Source: Bacteroidota bacterium
Lineage (GTDB): Bacteria > Bacteroidota > Bacteroidia > Cytophagales > UBA9547
Direction: 5' to 3'
Length of the DNA stretch: 40,427 bases
Assembly: GCA_004293915.1 (NCBI GenBank)
Contig: RDZG01000103.1
Coordinates: 1-40,427, forward strand
Under the pieces are notes generated by a model. The model worked only from the letters and a program-made list of their open reading frames with translations. It was not told the DNA's origin and did not search any database. Shown here in pieces: positions 25,922 to 36,600 of this stretch; position 1 is the first letter of the stretch; every line of letters begins with the position of its first letter. The position numbers and the translations under genes are program-made.

Positions 25922-28165
25922 ATGATTAAAAAAATATTACAACTGGCGAAAATTACATCTTGTGTAATGCTCTTTTCGACCTTTGGGTTTGCTCAAACCG
26001 TAATTAATAACGGTAATTATACCTTTTCTGGTTTGTATACTCCAGCTCCTCCAGTGTTAGATGGAGATCCTTCTGATGCATGTTGGACAAAAGCTACTTT
26101 GGGAGGGGAACCTAATACAATGAGATACAACACAGTAACAAATACTTTTGCTACGTTAATTGCTAAAGAAAATAATGATAGAGATGGAGGTACTGTTTCA
26201 GGTAATCCACCCCCTAAAGGTATTTTGCCTGGAGGAGTTAGTGCCAGTTTTTCAATTGTTTGGGACCAAGAGTATTTATATTTTATTGTAAAAGTAGTTG
26301 ATCCTCGATTAATTACTAGGACAGCATCTAATTCAACTGGAGGTGCAGCTGTTGAATTATTTTTTAATAATGGTAATGGACGTTCAGCATTTTTACCTGG
26401 AGGTGTAAATTTTCCAAGAAAATACAATTCTGATAGAGATATGCAAGCAGTATTTAATTTTTCTTCTTACAGTGACATATCAAAGCCAATTGTTGGTGAA
26501 AGCTTTCAAAATTTTGGAATTCCACTTAATTTTACTGGATACAATGCCGTTGCCAAAGGCACAAGTAATGGTTATATAGTTGAAGGTAGAATAAGTTGGG
26601 CTGTTATAAATATAGAGTTTATTAATCCTGTTTCTGGTGAATATACAGATGTTTCTAAAAAGCCTCTTTCGAGTAGAATACCTTTTGGTTTAGATGTTTC
26701 AGTTAACGTCCCTAATTCTGATTTTTCAAGTAGAGGTGCACAATTAATGTGGAATCAATGCTGTTGGAACACTAATTGGACTCAATCGCAACATTTTGGA
26801 GTTTTGACACTTGCTGGTGCACCTAAAGTGTTTCCCGCAACAGGCATAACTATATCTGAAAAAAATAATGGTACTATTAGTATTACATCTCCAAGCACTC
26901 CACTTGAGTTAAAAGGTACTGTTAATCCTGATGAAGCAAATCAGAATTTAAAATGGTCTATAGAAGGTACTTCCGGTAGTTTTCAAGTTGCTAGTATAGA
27001 TGTATTTGGTAAGATTACTCCTCTCAACAATGGTGTTGTTACCGTAAGTGCTGCCACATTTCCATTTACTGCTGATGGTGCCTTATTAAATCCACCTGTT
27101 GCTGGATTAGTTCCAATATCTGAAATATCTCAAACGCAAATTGTTACTATTACTGGGCAAGTTCCTCCAACAGCAATTAATATTACTGCTCCAACAATTG
27201 ATAAAAATTGGGGTTCTTCATTACCTTCAGTATCTGTTATTCCTTCAAATGCTCCTAGTTTAGTTACTTGGTCTATGATTGACCCAGGAGGTTTAGCTTC
27301 TATGAATACATTAACTGGTCAAGTAACATCAAAATCAATTAATAATGGTTCAGTTACTATTGTTGGTACTTCTTTGGCTAATGGTTTAATAGGATACTAT
27401 ACTTTACCTATTATAAAACAAAGTCCTGTGGATTGCTTTGCATTGAATGCTTATACCAATGTTAATCAAACCTTAAGAACGAAAACAAATCTAACCTTTT
27501 CTGGATTTAATTCAGGGGCTGGTGTTCTAAAAACCAAAATTCAGTTATTACCTCAGTATATCAATCAATATGAAATTACTATTGCTGGTGTTGGTACTAC
27601 CCCCGGTAACTTATCTTCTGTAATTCCTGACGATTTAGTTACAATTACTGCTGCTTTTGGAACTAGCGGTAGTGGTAAATTAGAAAAAACGGGTTCAGGT
27701 TGGGAAATTTCTTTTAATAATCAACAAGCAAATCCTGTTACTATTACAGCGGTTTATTTGAATAATACCTCAGTTACTAGTAGAATAATTGGTGCAATAA
27801 AAACAACCTCACCTACAACATCTCCAGGCGTAGCTCAAGGAGTGAGTTATGATATTAGAAACAAACCAACAGATCCTAATCCAGGTTGTAATCCTTATGA
27901 CATAACAATAGGAATTACACCGCTTAGTTTAAATTCTAATTTTCAATTATATCCAAACCCTGCATCTGAGTCGATAACGATTTCGGCTGAAGGAATTCAA
28001 AGTGTTTCTGTATTGAGTTTGGTTGGAAGTGAAGTTTTAGTTTCTAATGTTATTTCGGATAATATCACATTATCAACTTTGAGTTTATCTTCTGGAATAT
28101 ATCTTGTTAAAGTTAAACTAAAAGGTGGTCAAGTTTCTACTCAGAAATTGATTATTAGTAAATAA
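25922..28165 (+). CDS. T9SS-secreted protein with CBM9-like and Ig-like domains
   Basis: The 747 aa protein has a signal peptide ending STFGFAQ (about 25). Residues about 38-300 look like a CBM9/DOMON-like sugar-binding domain: PVLDGDPSDACWTKA, later YLYFIVKVVDPRL and GYIVEGRISWAVI are the canonical strands. Two Big_2-like Ig repeats follow (about 305-410 and 415-505), then an unassigned beta region, and a type A T9SS sorting domain (about 670-747) starting FQLYPNPASESITIS and ending STQKLIISK. The sorting domain is removed on secretion by the T9SS. No catalytic domain is seen, so a glycan-binding or substrate-presenting role beside SusCD is inferred. It has its own promoter and terminator. 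Confidence 0.85.
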   Translation: MIKKILQLAKITSCVMLFSTFGFAQTVINNGNYTFSGLYTPAPPVLDGDPSDACWTKATLGGEPNTMRYNTVTNTFATLIAKENNDRDGGTVSGNPPPKGILPGGVSASFSIVWDQEYLYFIVKVVDPRLITRTASNSTGGAAVELFFNNGNGRSAFLPGGVNFPRKYNSDRDMQAVFNFSSYSDISKPIVGESFQNFGIPLNFTGYNAVAKGTSNGYIVEGRISWAVINIEFINPVSGEYTDVSKKPLSSRIPFGLDVSVNVPNSDFSSRGAQLMWNQCCWNTNWTQSQHFGVLTLAGAPKVFPATGITISEKNNGTISITSPSTPLELKGTVNPDEANQNLKWSIEGTSGSFQVASIDVFGKITPLNNGVVTVSAATFPFTADGALLNPPVAGLVPISEISQTQIVTITGQVPPTAINITAPTIDKNWGSSLPSVSVIPSNAPSLVTWSMIDPGGLASMNTLTGQVTSKSINNGSVTIVGTSLANGLIGYYTLPIIKQSPVDCFALNAYTNVNQTLRTKTNLTFSGFNSGAGVLKTKIQLLPQYINQYEITIAGVGTTPGNLSSVIPDDLVTITAAFGTSGSGKLEKTGSGWEISFNNQQANPVTITAVYLNNTSVTSRIIGAIKTTSPTTSPGVAQGVSYDIRNKPTDPNPGCNPYDITIGITPLSLNSNFQLYPNPASESITISAEGIQSVSVLSLVGSEVLVSNVISDNITLSTLSLSSGIYLVKVKLKGGQVSTQKLIISK

Positions 28166-28185
28166 ATTTTAATTATAAATCATTT

Positions 28186-28222
28186 AAAAGGTCTCAATAG
28201 TATAAAATTGAGACCTTTTTTA
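28186..28222 (+). terminator. Intrinsic terminator after the CBM9-like gene
   Basis: A 13-base-pair inverted repeat (arms 28186-28198 and 28207-28219, core GGTCTCAAT/ATTGAGACC) with an eight-base loop runs into a T tract at 28216-28221. It lies 20 bases after the stop codon. Confidence 0.85.
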
Positions 28223-28286
28223 TTTTAAATGACGCTAAATTTTTTATTATTCGCATTTATTTCAAATCAGATTGAATGTTTTGCTT

Positions 28287-28294
28287 TACTTTTG
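28287..28294 (+). promoter_or_regulatory. -7 element for the PAPS/APS reductase gene
   Basis: TACTTTTG matches TAnnTTTG; transcription would begin near 28301 and leave a leader of about 20 bases to the ATG at 28322. The upstream TTG at 28272-28274 is closer than the usual spacing. Confidence 0.4.
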
Positions 28295-28321
28295 TGTTGA
28301 GCAGATATAAATTGTTTGAAA

Positions 28322-28978
28322 ATGCAAATTCCTGAAATAGAAAAATATATTACTGAATATAAAGCCAAAGGCTTAAAACTTTTTACTACCTCTAGTTTTC
28401 AGAGTCATAGTATTGTTTTGCTTCATATTTTGAGCAAAATAGATAATACAATTCCAATCTATTTTATAAATACAGGTTATTTATTTCCTGAAACCACAAA
28501 ATACAGAGATATGATTGTAGAACAATTTGGATTAAATCTCAAAAATGTATATTCACAAACTCCAAAAAGTTTACAAAAAGATAGTCAAGGTAGATTTTTA
28601 TTTACATCAGATCCAGATTATTGCTGCCACATTAATAAAGTAGAACCTTTAGATCCTATTTTAGGAGAATATGATGTTTGGATTAATGGCGTAAGGGCAG
28701 ACCAAAGTGCGGTTCGTAAAAGTTTTCAAATTGAAGAAAAAGCCCCTCATGATGTAATCCGTTTTCATCCTATGCTCGATTGGAATTCGATTCAGATTCA
28801 AAAATATTTGTTTCAAAATCAAATTCCGCCACATCCATTAGAAGAAAAAGGCTATTTTTCAATTGGTTGCGAACCTTGTACTCGCAAGTTTAGTACCGAT
28901 TTGTCGGAGCGAGAAGTACGTTGGTATGGACTAAATAAAACCGAATGTGGACTAAATACTGAACTTGTTAGCAAATAG
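28322..28978 (+). CDS. cysH: Iron-sulfur type phosphoadenylyl/adenylyl-sulfate reductase
   Basis: The enzyme reduces APS or PAPS to sulfite with thioredoxin or glutaredoxin in sulfate assimilation. I use the ATG at 28322 (218 aa); a TTG six bases upstream is in frame. Residues below are numbered from that TTG: a nucleotide-binding TTSSFQSHS (24-32) in place of the usual SxSGG-type loop, Cys103-Cys104 in DYCCHINKVEPL, Cys185 and Cys188 in GCEPCT, and catalytic Cys211 in KTECGL. The CC plus CxxC set binds a [4Fe-4S] cluster and marks the APS-reductase-like branch, though substrate choice cannot be decided from sequence alone. No other cys gene is in the window. It is likely monocistronic. Confidence 0.92.
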   Translation: MQIPEIEKYITEYKAKGLKLFTTSSFQSHSIVLLHILSKIDNTIPIYFINTGYLFPETTKYRDMIVEQFGLNLKNVYSQTPKSLQKDSQGRFLFTSDPDYCCHINKVEPLDPILGEYDVWINGVRADQSAVRKSFQIEEKAPHDVIRFHPMLDWNSIQIQKYLFQNQIPPHPLEEKGYFSIGCEPCTRKFSTDLSEREVRWYGLNKTECGLNTELVSK

Positions 28979-29051
28979 TTTATAATTAATTCAACATTTT
29001 TTTAATTAAAGCGTAAACACCACGAAAATTTTAATTTAAAACTAATTCCAC

Positions 29052-29059
29052 TACATTTG
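29052..29059 (+). promoter_or_regulatory. -7 element for the DksA-like gene
   Basis: TACATTTG matches TAnnTTTG, 17 bases before the ATG at 29076. The region at -33 shows no TTG. Confidence 0.4.
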
Positions 29060-29075
29060 CGTAAATTTTTCAAAA

Positions 29076-29462
29076 ATGGAAATACAAAAAGAAAGAGTTA
29101 AATACTCAGACGAAGAATTAAAAGAGTTTGAGGTTTTGATAGCCAAAAAGCTAGATAAAGCTCGAAAAGAATACACATACATGAAAGAAAGTATGACTCG
29201 TAAAACTGATACAGGTACAGATGGCACAGCATCATCTGCTAAAGTATTAGAAGATGGAGCTGATACAGCCGAAAAAGAAAATCTTACGCAATTGGTAGGT
29301 CGTCAGCAAAAGTTTATTCAACAATTAGAGTTTGCCCAAATTCGTATAAAAAATGGTACGTATGGCGTTTGTATTGATACTGGGAAATTGATTCCTAAAG
29401 AGCGTTTGCGTGCAGTACCACATACACAACATTCTATAGAAGCAAAATTAGCTAAAAGATAG
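29076..29462 (+). CDS. DksA/TraR-like regulator with degenerate zinc finger
   Basis: The 128 aa protein has an N-terminal coiled coil (about 5-45, LKEFEVLIAKKLDKARKEY), an acidic middle (VLEDGADTAEKENL), and the C-terminal DksA/TraR signature NGTYGVCIDTGKLIPKERLR followed by AVPHTQHSIEAK. DksA-like proteins bind the RNA polymerase secondary channel. Of the four zinc cysteines only Cys99 remains; the other positions are Thr102, Ser120 and Ala123, so it should not bind zinc by the standard C4 site. This loss is common in the Bacteroidota version. It is cytoplasmic. The scpB start lies 12 bases downstream of its stop, suggesting an operon. Confidence 0.9.
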   Translation: MEIQKERVKYSDEELKEFEVLIAKKLDKARKEYTYMKESMTRKTDTGTDGTASSAKVLEDGADTAEKENLTQLVGRQQKFIQQLEFAQIRIKNGTYGVCIDTGKLIPKERLRAVPHTQHSIEAKLAKR

Positions 29463-29474
29463 CTTTCATAAAGT

Positions 29475-30035
29475 TTGGATTTTCTTCAACATCATATAGA
29501 GTCGATTATTTTTTGTTCTACTAAGCCAGTATCTCAACAAGATATAGGTTTGGTAATGAATGAAATGTTTGATACAATTTTGCCTGAAGATGATATTTCA
29601 AAATGTTTATCGAATTTGGTAGCGAAATATAAAGATGATGTATATCCATTTTATATTATTTTTTCTGGTGGTGGATATCAATTTTTAACAAAACCAGCCT
29701 ATCAGGCTTCAATTGGGATATTTTTAAAGCAAAAATCGAAAAAAAGATTAAGCACAACAGCAATGGAAACGCTTTCCATTATTGCATATAAGCAACCCAT
29801 TTCTAAGAGTTCAATAGAGCAAATTAGAGGTGTAAATTGCGATTATGCTATTCAAAAATTATTGGATAAAGAGTTAATCGAAATTAAAGGCAAAGCTGAT
29901 TCTCCAGGCAAACCAGTACTGTATGGTTCGTCTGAAAAATTTATGGATTATTTTGGGATTAATCATATTTCTGAATTACCCATGCCAAAAGATTTTTCAA
30001 CAGATGAAAATACTATAGGAGAAAGCGTTACTTGA
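29475..30035 (+). CDS. scpB: Chromosome segregation and condensation protein ScpB
   Basis: ScpB is the kleisin-associated winged-helix subunit of the SMC-ScpAB condensin. The 186 aa protein shows MDFLQHHIESIIFCSTKPVS, the first winged helix start, and the strong motif STTAMETLSIIAYKQPISKS followed by SIEQIRGVNCDYAIQKLL. It continues with KGKADSPGKPVLYGSSEKFM. The start is TTG at 29475: an in-frame TAA lies six bases before it and the next ATG would remove 27 conserved residues, so TTG is required. The product is cytoplasmic. scpA is not adjacent. The gene follows the DksA-like gene after 12 bases and is probably co-transcribed. Confidence 0.93.
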   Translation: MDFLQHHIESIIFCSTKPVSQQDIGLVMNEMFDTILPEDDISKCLSNLVAKYKDDVYPFYIIFSGGGYQFLTKPAYQASIGIFLKQKSKKRLSTTAMETLSIIAYKQPISKSSIEQIRGVNCDYAIQKLLDKELIEIKGKADSPGKPVLYGSSEKFMDYFGINHISELPMPKDFSTDENTIGESVT

Positions 30036-30144
30036 TTTTATAAACTTATATGCTTTTTTGAATATTTTTTTGTGATATATAAAGATATGATTTTTTTTAT
30101 ATTCGTAAAATCAAATTTACATTGAATATTATTTATTTTAATTT

Positions 30145-30172
30145 TTGTTTTTCAAAAACTCTTCTTAATTTG
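30145..30172 (+). promoter_or_regulatory. Possible promoter for the PID-CTERM-like gene
   Basis: TTG (30145-30147), a 17-base spacer and TTAATTTG (30165-30172) match the consensus with one change in the -7. Transcription would start near 30180 and give a leader of about 138 bases that includes the hairpin at 30218-30256. Confidence 0.25.
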
Positions 30173-30217
30173 CTTGATAAAGTAGTAATAAATAGATGTT
30201 TGTCGGTAAAAAATAGT

Positions 30218-30256
30218 CTTTGGTCGAAAAAACATGTCAATTGATGTTTACCAAAG
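30218..30256 (+). promoter_or_regulatory. Bulged hairpin in the leader of the adhesin locus
   Basis: CTTTGGT (30218-30224) pairs with ACCAAAG (30250-30256), and AAACAT (30230-30235) with ATGTTT (30244-30249), around an eight-base loop; a five-base bulge (CGAAA) sits on the left arm. A second ATGTTT at 30196-30201 could compete for AAACAT. Gene-free sequence runs from 30036 to 30317. No U-tract follows closely, so it is not a plain terminator. A regulatory role is inference. Confidence 0.4.
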
Positions 30257-30317
30257 ATAATTTTTAAGTATAAACGGTTGAAAAGGAAATTAAAAATAAC
30301 TAAATAATATTTTAATA

Positions 30318-30620
30318 ATGAATATAATTAAAACTAATTCGATAATTCTTATCCTTTTCCTCTTTTTAGGTCTAAATTTTGCTTACTCCGATCCTGGCTC
30401 TTGTTCAGCACTATGCGACCAATGTGAAGCTGGGAATGGTGATTTATGCGATATTTTATATGGTGGAGATGCACAAACTTGTTATACAGTTGCTCCTGAA
30501 TGCGGAGGTATTCCAATTAATGAAAATGCCTATTTATTGATTGTTTTAGGTGGAATTTTAGTATTTATAGTTGTTTTTTTTGCTAAAAACAATAAACTAG
30601 TTTCTTCTAATTATCTGTAA
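30318..30620 (+). CDS. Small Cys-rich exported protein with PID-CTERM-like anchor
   Basis: The 100 aa protein has a signal peptide ending GLNFAYS (about 24), a short cysteine-rich mature domain (seven Cys among residues 29-62, as in SCSALCDQCEAGNGDLCD), and a C-terminal segment PINENAYLLIVLGGILVFIV running into a basic AKNNK tail. The Pro-Ile-Asn/Asp start plus hydrophobic helix and basic end matches the PID-CTERM type of sorting/anchor tail known in small Bacteroidota proteins. The seven cysteines probably form disulfides. It lies 44 bases upstream of the giant adhesin on the same strand. Its function is unknown; association with the adhesin is inferred from position. Confidence 0.7.
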   Translation: MNIIKTNSIILILFLFLGLNFAYSDPGSCSALCDQCEAGNGDLCDILYGGDAQTCYTVAPECGGIPINENAYLLIVLGGILVFIVVFFAKNNKLVSSNYL

Positions 30621-30664
30621 AGTCAAATAGAATAAAACACACAAAAAATATATAACTTAATATT

Positions 30665-33600
30665 ATGAAATTCCTACTTCATTCTCTATCAAAACTTCGT
30701 TTGGTGTTTTCAATCTTTTTTTTGGTTTCATCCATAGTTTTTGCACAAACTACTTATACTTTTACTGCTGCTGGAGGAAATTTTCAAACAGCTACCAATT
30801 GGAGTCCTGCCCGAAATACACCTGCAACAAATGATATTTTGGTGTTTACTACTACCAGTAACATCACAGTGAGCAATGTTCCATCACAAACTATTTTACA
30901 ATTACGAAATATAGGGACTGGAATTGTAACACTTGAACCACCAGTATCAACTATATCTATGTTATCTATTGTTGGTGGAAGCTTAAATAATTTAGATTTA
31001 GCCACAGGAAATTTTAGATTAAATATCAATGGAGTGAACTCAGGAGTAGTAATAGTAGCACAAAATGTGAACATTCCTTCAGGTAGATCATTGGATTTAA
31101 CTACAGGAAATACTATAACTGGAATGACAGTACTCGGTATAATGAATAACCAAGATACCGGAGGCGGAGTAAGCAATGGCGTAGTAAGTGGAATTAATAA
31201 ACTCACTTTTGCCAATGGTAGTGTTTATAGACATAATGTAAATAATGGAGCTATTCCCACATCTAATTGGTTGCAAGGTTCTACTTGTAGTATTACAGGT
31301 GTTGTAGGAAATTCAGGATCTGGATATAACCAAGGCTTTTGGGATTTTACATACAATTGCCCAAATATGGGAGCTGGACGTAGATTTTTAAATGTAAATG
31401 GACAGGTAATGTCTATTTTAGGAACATTAACTATTCAAAACACAAATGGCAATGATTTAGCTTTTTATGGAAATGGTACAGGAGCTGAGACGGGTACTGT
31501 ATATATAAATAATTTAGTGCAACAAACTGGGATTCTCAAAATGGGTCTGGCTGGTAGCAATATTGCCAATGTTATTATTTTTGGTAATATAACTCAAAGT
31601 GGAGGTACTTGGATAGGGGCTGCTGTTGGATCTGGTTCGTTAAGCATTACTGGTGCAAATTCTACTATTAGTATGGTCAATGGTGTGGGTGCTAATATTC
31701 CAGTAGTTATTAATAAAAATACAGCTACAACTAACCTGGATTTGTCTTCAAATCTTGCTTTAGGGGATAATTTAACAATTTTAAAAGGAATTGTTAATAC
31801 AATTGGAAATGTATTGTCAGTTTCTGGAAATGTCATAGGTGCATCAAGCTCTTCAGGCTGGATTAATGGAAACTTAGCAAGAAACTTTGCAATCGGTACA
31901 AATGTATCTAGAACTTTTGATGTGGGCAATGCAAGTGTTTATGCTCCTTTTTCTATTAATTTTCCTTCTGTAACTACGCAAGGCTTTTTAAAAACCAATT
32001 TTACAAATGGAGAAAACCCTAATACTTCTTCAGTTTGTTTAGATGCTGCCAATAGTGTAAATGCTTTTTGGAATATTACAACTTCTGGTTCATCGGTTTT
32101 ACCATTATCTTTTGCTCCCACTTTTAGTTTATCTGGAATAAACGTAGATGGTACGGTTACAAATTCTTCGTTGATAGGTGCAGTTTTTCAAGGCTCAAGT
32201 TTATTAAATTATATTTCACAGTCAGGCTCTACGGCAAGTTCAGTAACTTTATCAAACGCATCAAACTTAGGAAATTATGTTTTGGCACAACGTAATCTAC
32301 TTACTAATAATATAAGTTCAATCATTGGAAATGCAAGTTCTTGTATTAATCAATCTTCTGCCTATTCAGTAACTAGTGTAGCTGGTTCTATTTATACTTG
32401 GGCAGTTCCTTCAGGATATAGCATTGTATCTGGACAAGGTACTAGTTTGGCTACAATAAGTATTTCGGGAGTTGCTTCAAGTGGGTTGGTTTCTGTAACA
32501 GGTTCTTCTGTTTGTTATTCTGGAATATCATCAACTACAACTGGAATTTCTGTTAGCCCTGTTTATTTAACTCCTGTAAATCTACCAACGAGTTCTTTAT
32601 CTTATCTTTTTTCAAATAATACAAATGATGGTTCTGGTTCAAATACAGCTGTTTTATTAGGAAATGTTACTCCTACTTATATATTAGATAGATTTAACAA
32701 TGCAAATTCTGCAATAAGTTTAAATGAAGTAGCTTCTACACCTACTCGTCAGTCGGTTTCCAATACTTCGCAAGTTACAAGCCCTACAAATTTTAGTTTA
32801 TCTATTTGGATAAAAACAAATTCTTTGCAAGGCGGGTGGATTGTTGGACTTCAAAATGGGGGAAATAATGACAGAAAAATATTTATGAATGATAATGGTA
32901 TTGTAAAATTTGGCGTTTGGGATGGTGCAATTCGAACCATAGCTTCTACATCTCCATTAAATGACAATAAATGGCATCATTTAGTAGCAACACATTCTAC
33001 ATCTAATGGCATACAGCTTTTTGTTGACGGTATATTAAATAGCAGTTCAACAAGAATTGCAACAACAGCTTACAATGGTAATTGGTTAATCGGAAATGGT
33101 ACAAATTGGGCTGGTGCTGATGGCTCTACGAATAGTTTTTTCACAGGTTCATTAGATGATTTTGGGTATTTTACAAGAGTTTTAACACAAGAAGAAATTA
33201 ATCAATTGTATGGGATTTCTTATAATAGCCCAGTATGTATTGGTGGAAATTTAATTCTTCAAGTTGGAACAGCTACTGGTGCAAATTATGCTTGGTCTGG
33301 ACCAAATGGTTTTACTTCTTCCATTTCAAATCCAACTATTTTGGGTATTACTACAAGTGCAACAGGTACTTATGCTGTTACAGTATCTTTTCCTACCTGT
33401 AGTTTAACACCTATTACAAGATTTATAGATGTTGCTGCTGACTTAGTAAATACAATTACTGGAACACAAACAGTTTGTAGCGGAATAGTACCTTTAAATC
33501 CATTTACAGGTTCAGTACTGTCGGGTTATACCTATCAATGGGAGATGAGTACGATTTCGGGTGTAACAGGTTTTACTACCATTTTAGGAGCAACATTAAC

Positions 33601-36600
33601 TGGATTTACTGTAACAACTTCGGCAGCAACCAATCGCTGGTATAGAAGATACGCAACAAATGGAATATGCGCTTTGTATAGTAATACCATTGGTATATTT
33701 TTAACTACTCCTGATTTTAATGAAGCATTAGTATATCCATCTGGCTATTTTGCAGCGTATGCTTATCGTGCTCAAAACTGGCCCAATGCTAACTATGCAG
33801 GCTTTTGGACGGTGGCTGGTGCGGGTTTAACTTTTGATACTCGATTATCCACCATAGGTTATGGTTCAACTATTGGTTATCCCTCAAATGCCCCTAATTA
33901 TCAAGGCTGCCAAACAGATAATGTAAATTATTCTTTGAGCGTAAAGGGAAAAGATTTAGTTCCTGTTTCAAGCAACTACGCTCTTAATCTAATTTATAAT
34001 GATGATGCAGTTGAAGTTTTAGTTGATGGTAATAGAATATATTATGATGGAAATTGGAGTAATGTTGCCAAAAACAATTATTGCATAACGCCTATCAATC
34101 CTTCAACTTTGATAGAAGCAAAACTAAACCAAGGAACTGGTGGCGGTGGGTTAGCTTTTAATTTCACTCCCATCACAACTTTATCTACATTGAATGCAGG
34201 TCAGATTTCAGGAAGCATTACTGGCTTAAGCACCATTACTTCTATATGCCCAGGAACATTAGCACCTACATTTTATAATTTAACTACACCATCTGGTGGT
34301 TGCTGTATTCAATCTTACAAATGGCAACAATCTCCTGATGGAATTGCATGGACTGATTTATCTAATTCAAATTCAGTTAATTATACCCATCCTTTAACTT
34401 TAAGTCAAGATACGTATTTTAGAAGAATTGTATTTGATAGATGTGGAAATTCGGCTACATCAGCTCCATTACTAGTAGATATGAATAAAGTTGTCAATGG
34501 AAATCCAAGTATTTTTGGAACAGCAGGTTGGAATTCATATTTTTATAGAGATATGACCAGAACTTCTTATGCTGGTAATTTTTCTATGCCAGGTTTAAAT
34601 CCTACTACTTCTGGTCTAAGTTTCGATACTAGAAATTATTTTGCAACTGCCACAGCACCAAGTACTTATTCTCAATATGACGGTTGTCCAATATCTAATG
34701 ATAATATTTCTGCCAGTTTCAAAAGAACTAATTTCACGCCAGGTTTTTATAACCTAAATATGATATTTAACGATGATAATGTTAATGTACTTATCAATGG
34801 ACAATCTGTATTTTCACGTGCTTTTTCTGGCACTGCCGTTACAGCTTGGACGGGTTATCTTTCTGCAACTGATCAAATAGAAATGAATTGGGATCAAGGT
34901 GGTGGTGGTTCTGGTTTAGCTGTAAATTTTGTACCAATTTCTACTTTTACGGGCATGATTGCTGGTACTATTGCACACCCAACTTCGGTTTGCTCAGGAG
35001 AAATTCCTCAACCTAAATTTGTTACTTTAATCAATTCTACGGGTTGCGGAGTAGGTTTAATTAAAAATTACCAATGGCAATCGAGTACAACTTCATCTAC
35101 TACAGGATTTACAAACTTAGGAACTGTAACAACTGTACCTACATATCAATTTATATCTGCTATCTCTTCTACTACTTTTTTAAGAAGAATAGATAACGAT
35201 TGGTGTAATCAATCTATTACATTACCTGCTATAGCACTTACAGTTACAAATACCTTACCTGGAGATACGAGTGTTTTTGGTAGTAACCAATGGATTAGTT
35301 ATGTATTTAGTTCTTCTAACTGGACTAATTACAAAGGGTATTTTCCTATGCCTACGCAAACATTTAATTCATTAAATTATTTTAATACAACGAATAATGA
35401 GAGTCCATCAAGTTCACCTGGATATCAAGGTTGTGCAGTGCCTGGCTCTACTTTTTCGACTCGTACCAAAAGACAAGGTTTTACATCTGGAACATATAAT
35501 TTACAATTTTCTCATGATGACTTAGGGGTTGTTATAATTAATGGAATAGAAGTTTTTAGGCTTAATAATTGTTGTAGTAATAATGCAAATATTTGGACTG
35601 GCACGCTAGGTGCTACTGATAGAATAGAAATATATCATAATCAATCACCAGGTCCTGCTTATTATGGACTTGCACTAAATTTATCGGCTTCTACAGGATT
35701 AACAAATGGCGGAACGATTGGCACTTCTCAATCAATTTGTTTAAATTCTAGCATTTCAGGTATTACAAATGTAGCCAATCCTGCAAATGGAGGTTGTACA
35801 AATTATTTTAGATGGGAGTCGAGTACCTCTCCTACATTTGCAAGTATAAATTCATTAACTGGATTGTCAATATCAAATGCACTTTCTGGCACAGTTTTAG
35901 GAATAATTACACAAACTACCTTTGTTAGACGTGTGGCTATAAGTGCCTGTGGAGGAGCTTCTTTTTTCTCAAATGTGGTTACTATTACTGCAAATCCTAT
36001 TCTTACTAGCGGTACAATTAGCACAGTCGCAGGAGTTTGTGCAGGTAATATTCCTAGCACAATTACTAGTCTTTCTTTACCTACTGGTGGAACTTCAAGT
36101 TTTACATATCAATGGGAAATTTCAACTAATAATACAACATTTGCAGGAATTCCTTCGGCAACTAACATCAATTATACGCCAACGGCAACAATTTCTGTGC
36201 CTACATTTTATAGAAGAAGGGTTACAGATGCAAGTTGTGGCACAACCGTTACATCTGCTACTTTAGCAGATATTAGTCCAGCTACAACAGTTACAGGTTT
36301 ATCTTCATCATTAAGAATTTGTCCTGGAGAAACTGCCACATTTTCTGCATTCACAAACGCTGCAACGCCAACATTTAGATGGGGATATTCAAATTCTAGT
36401 GTGCCTGGAACGTTTGTAGCTTTGAATGAAAACCAAGTAATAAGTAGCGGAACATTTTCAGGAGTAAATACGAGTTCTTTAACAATTAAAACTTTGACTT
36501 CTGCGGGTATTTCATTAGATAATACTTTCTATAGTGTTTCAATAGTTGGTTCATGTGGACAGCTGGCTACTAGTACTGGTTTAAAATTAGATATGTCTAT

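Noticed and set aside
30784-32121. Long minus-strand open frames opposite the adhesin gene
   Set aside because: They are shadows of the Thr/Ser/Asn-rich adhesin frame and show no signal peptide or family features.
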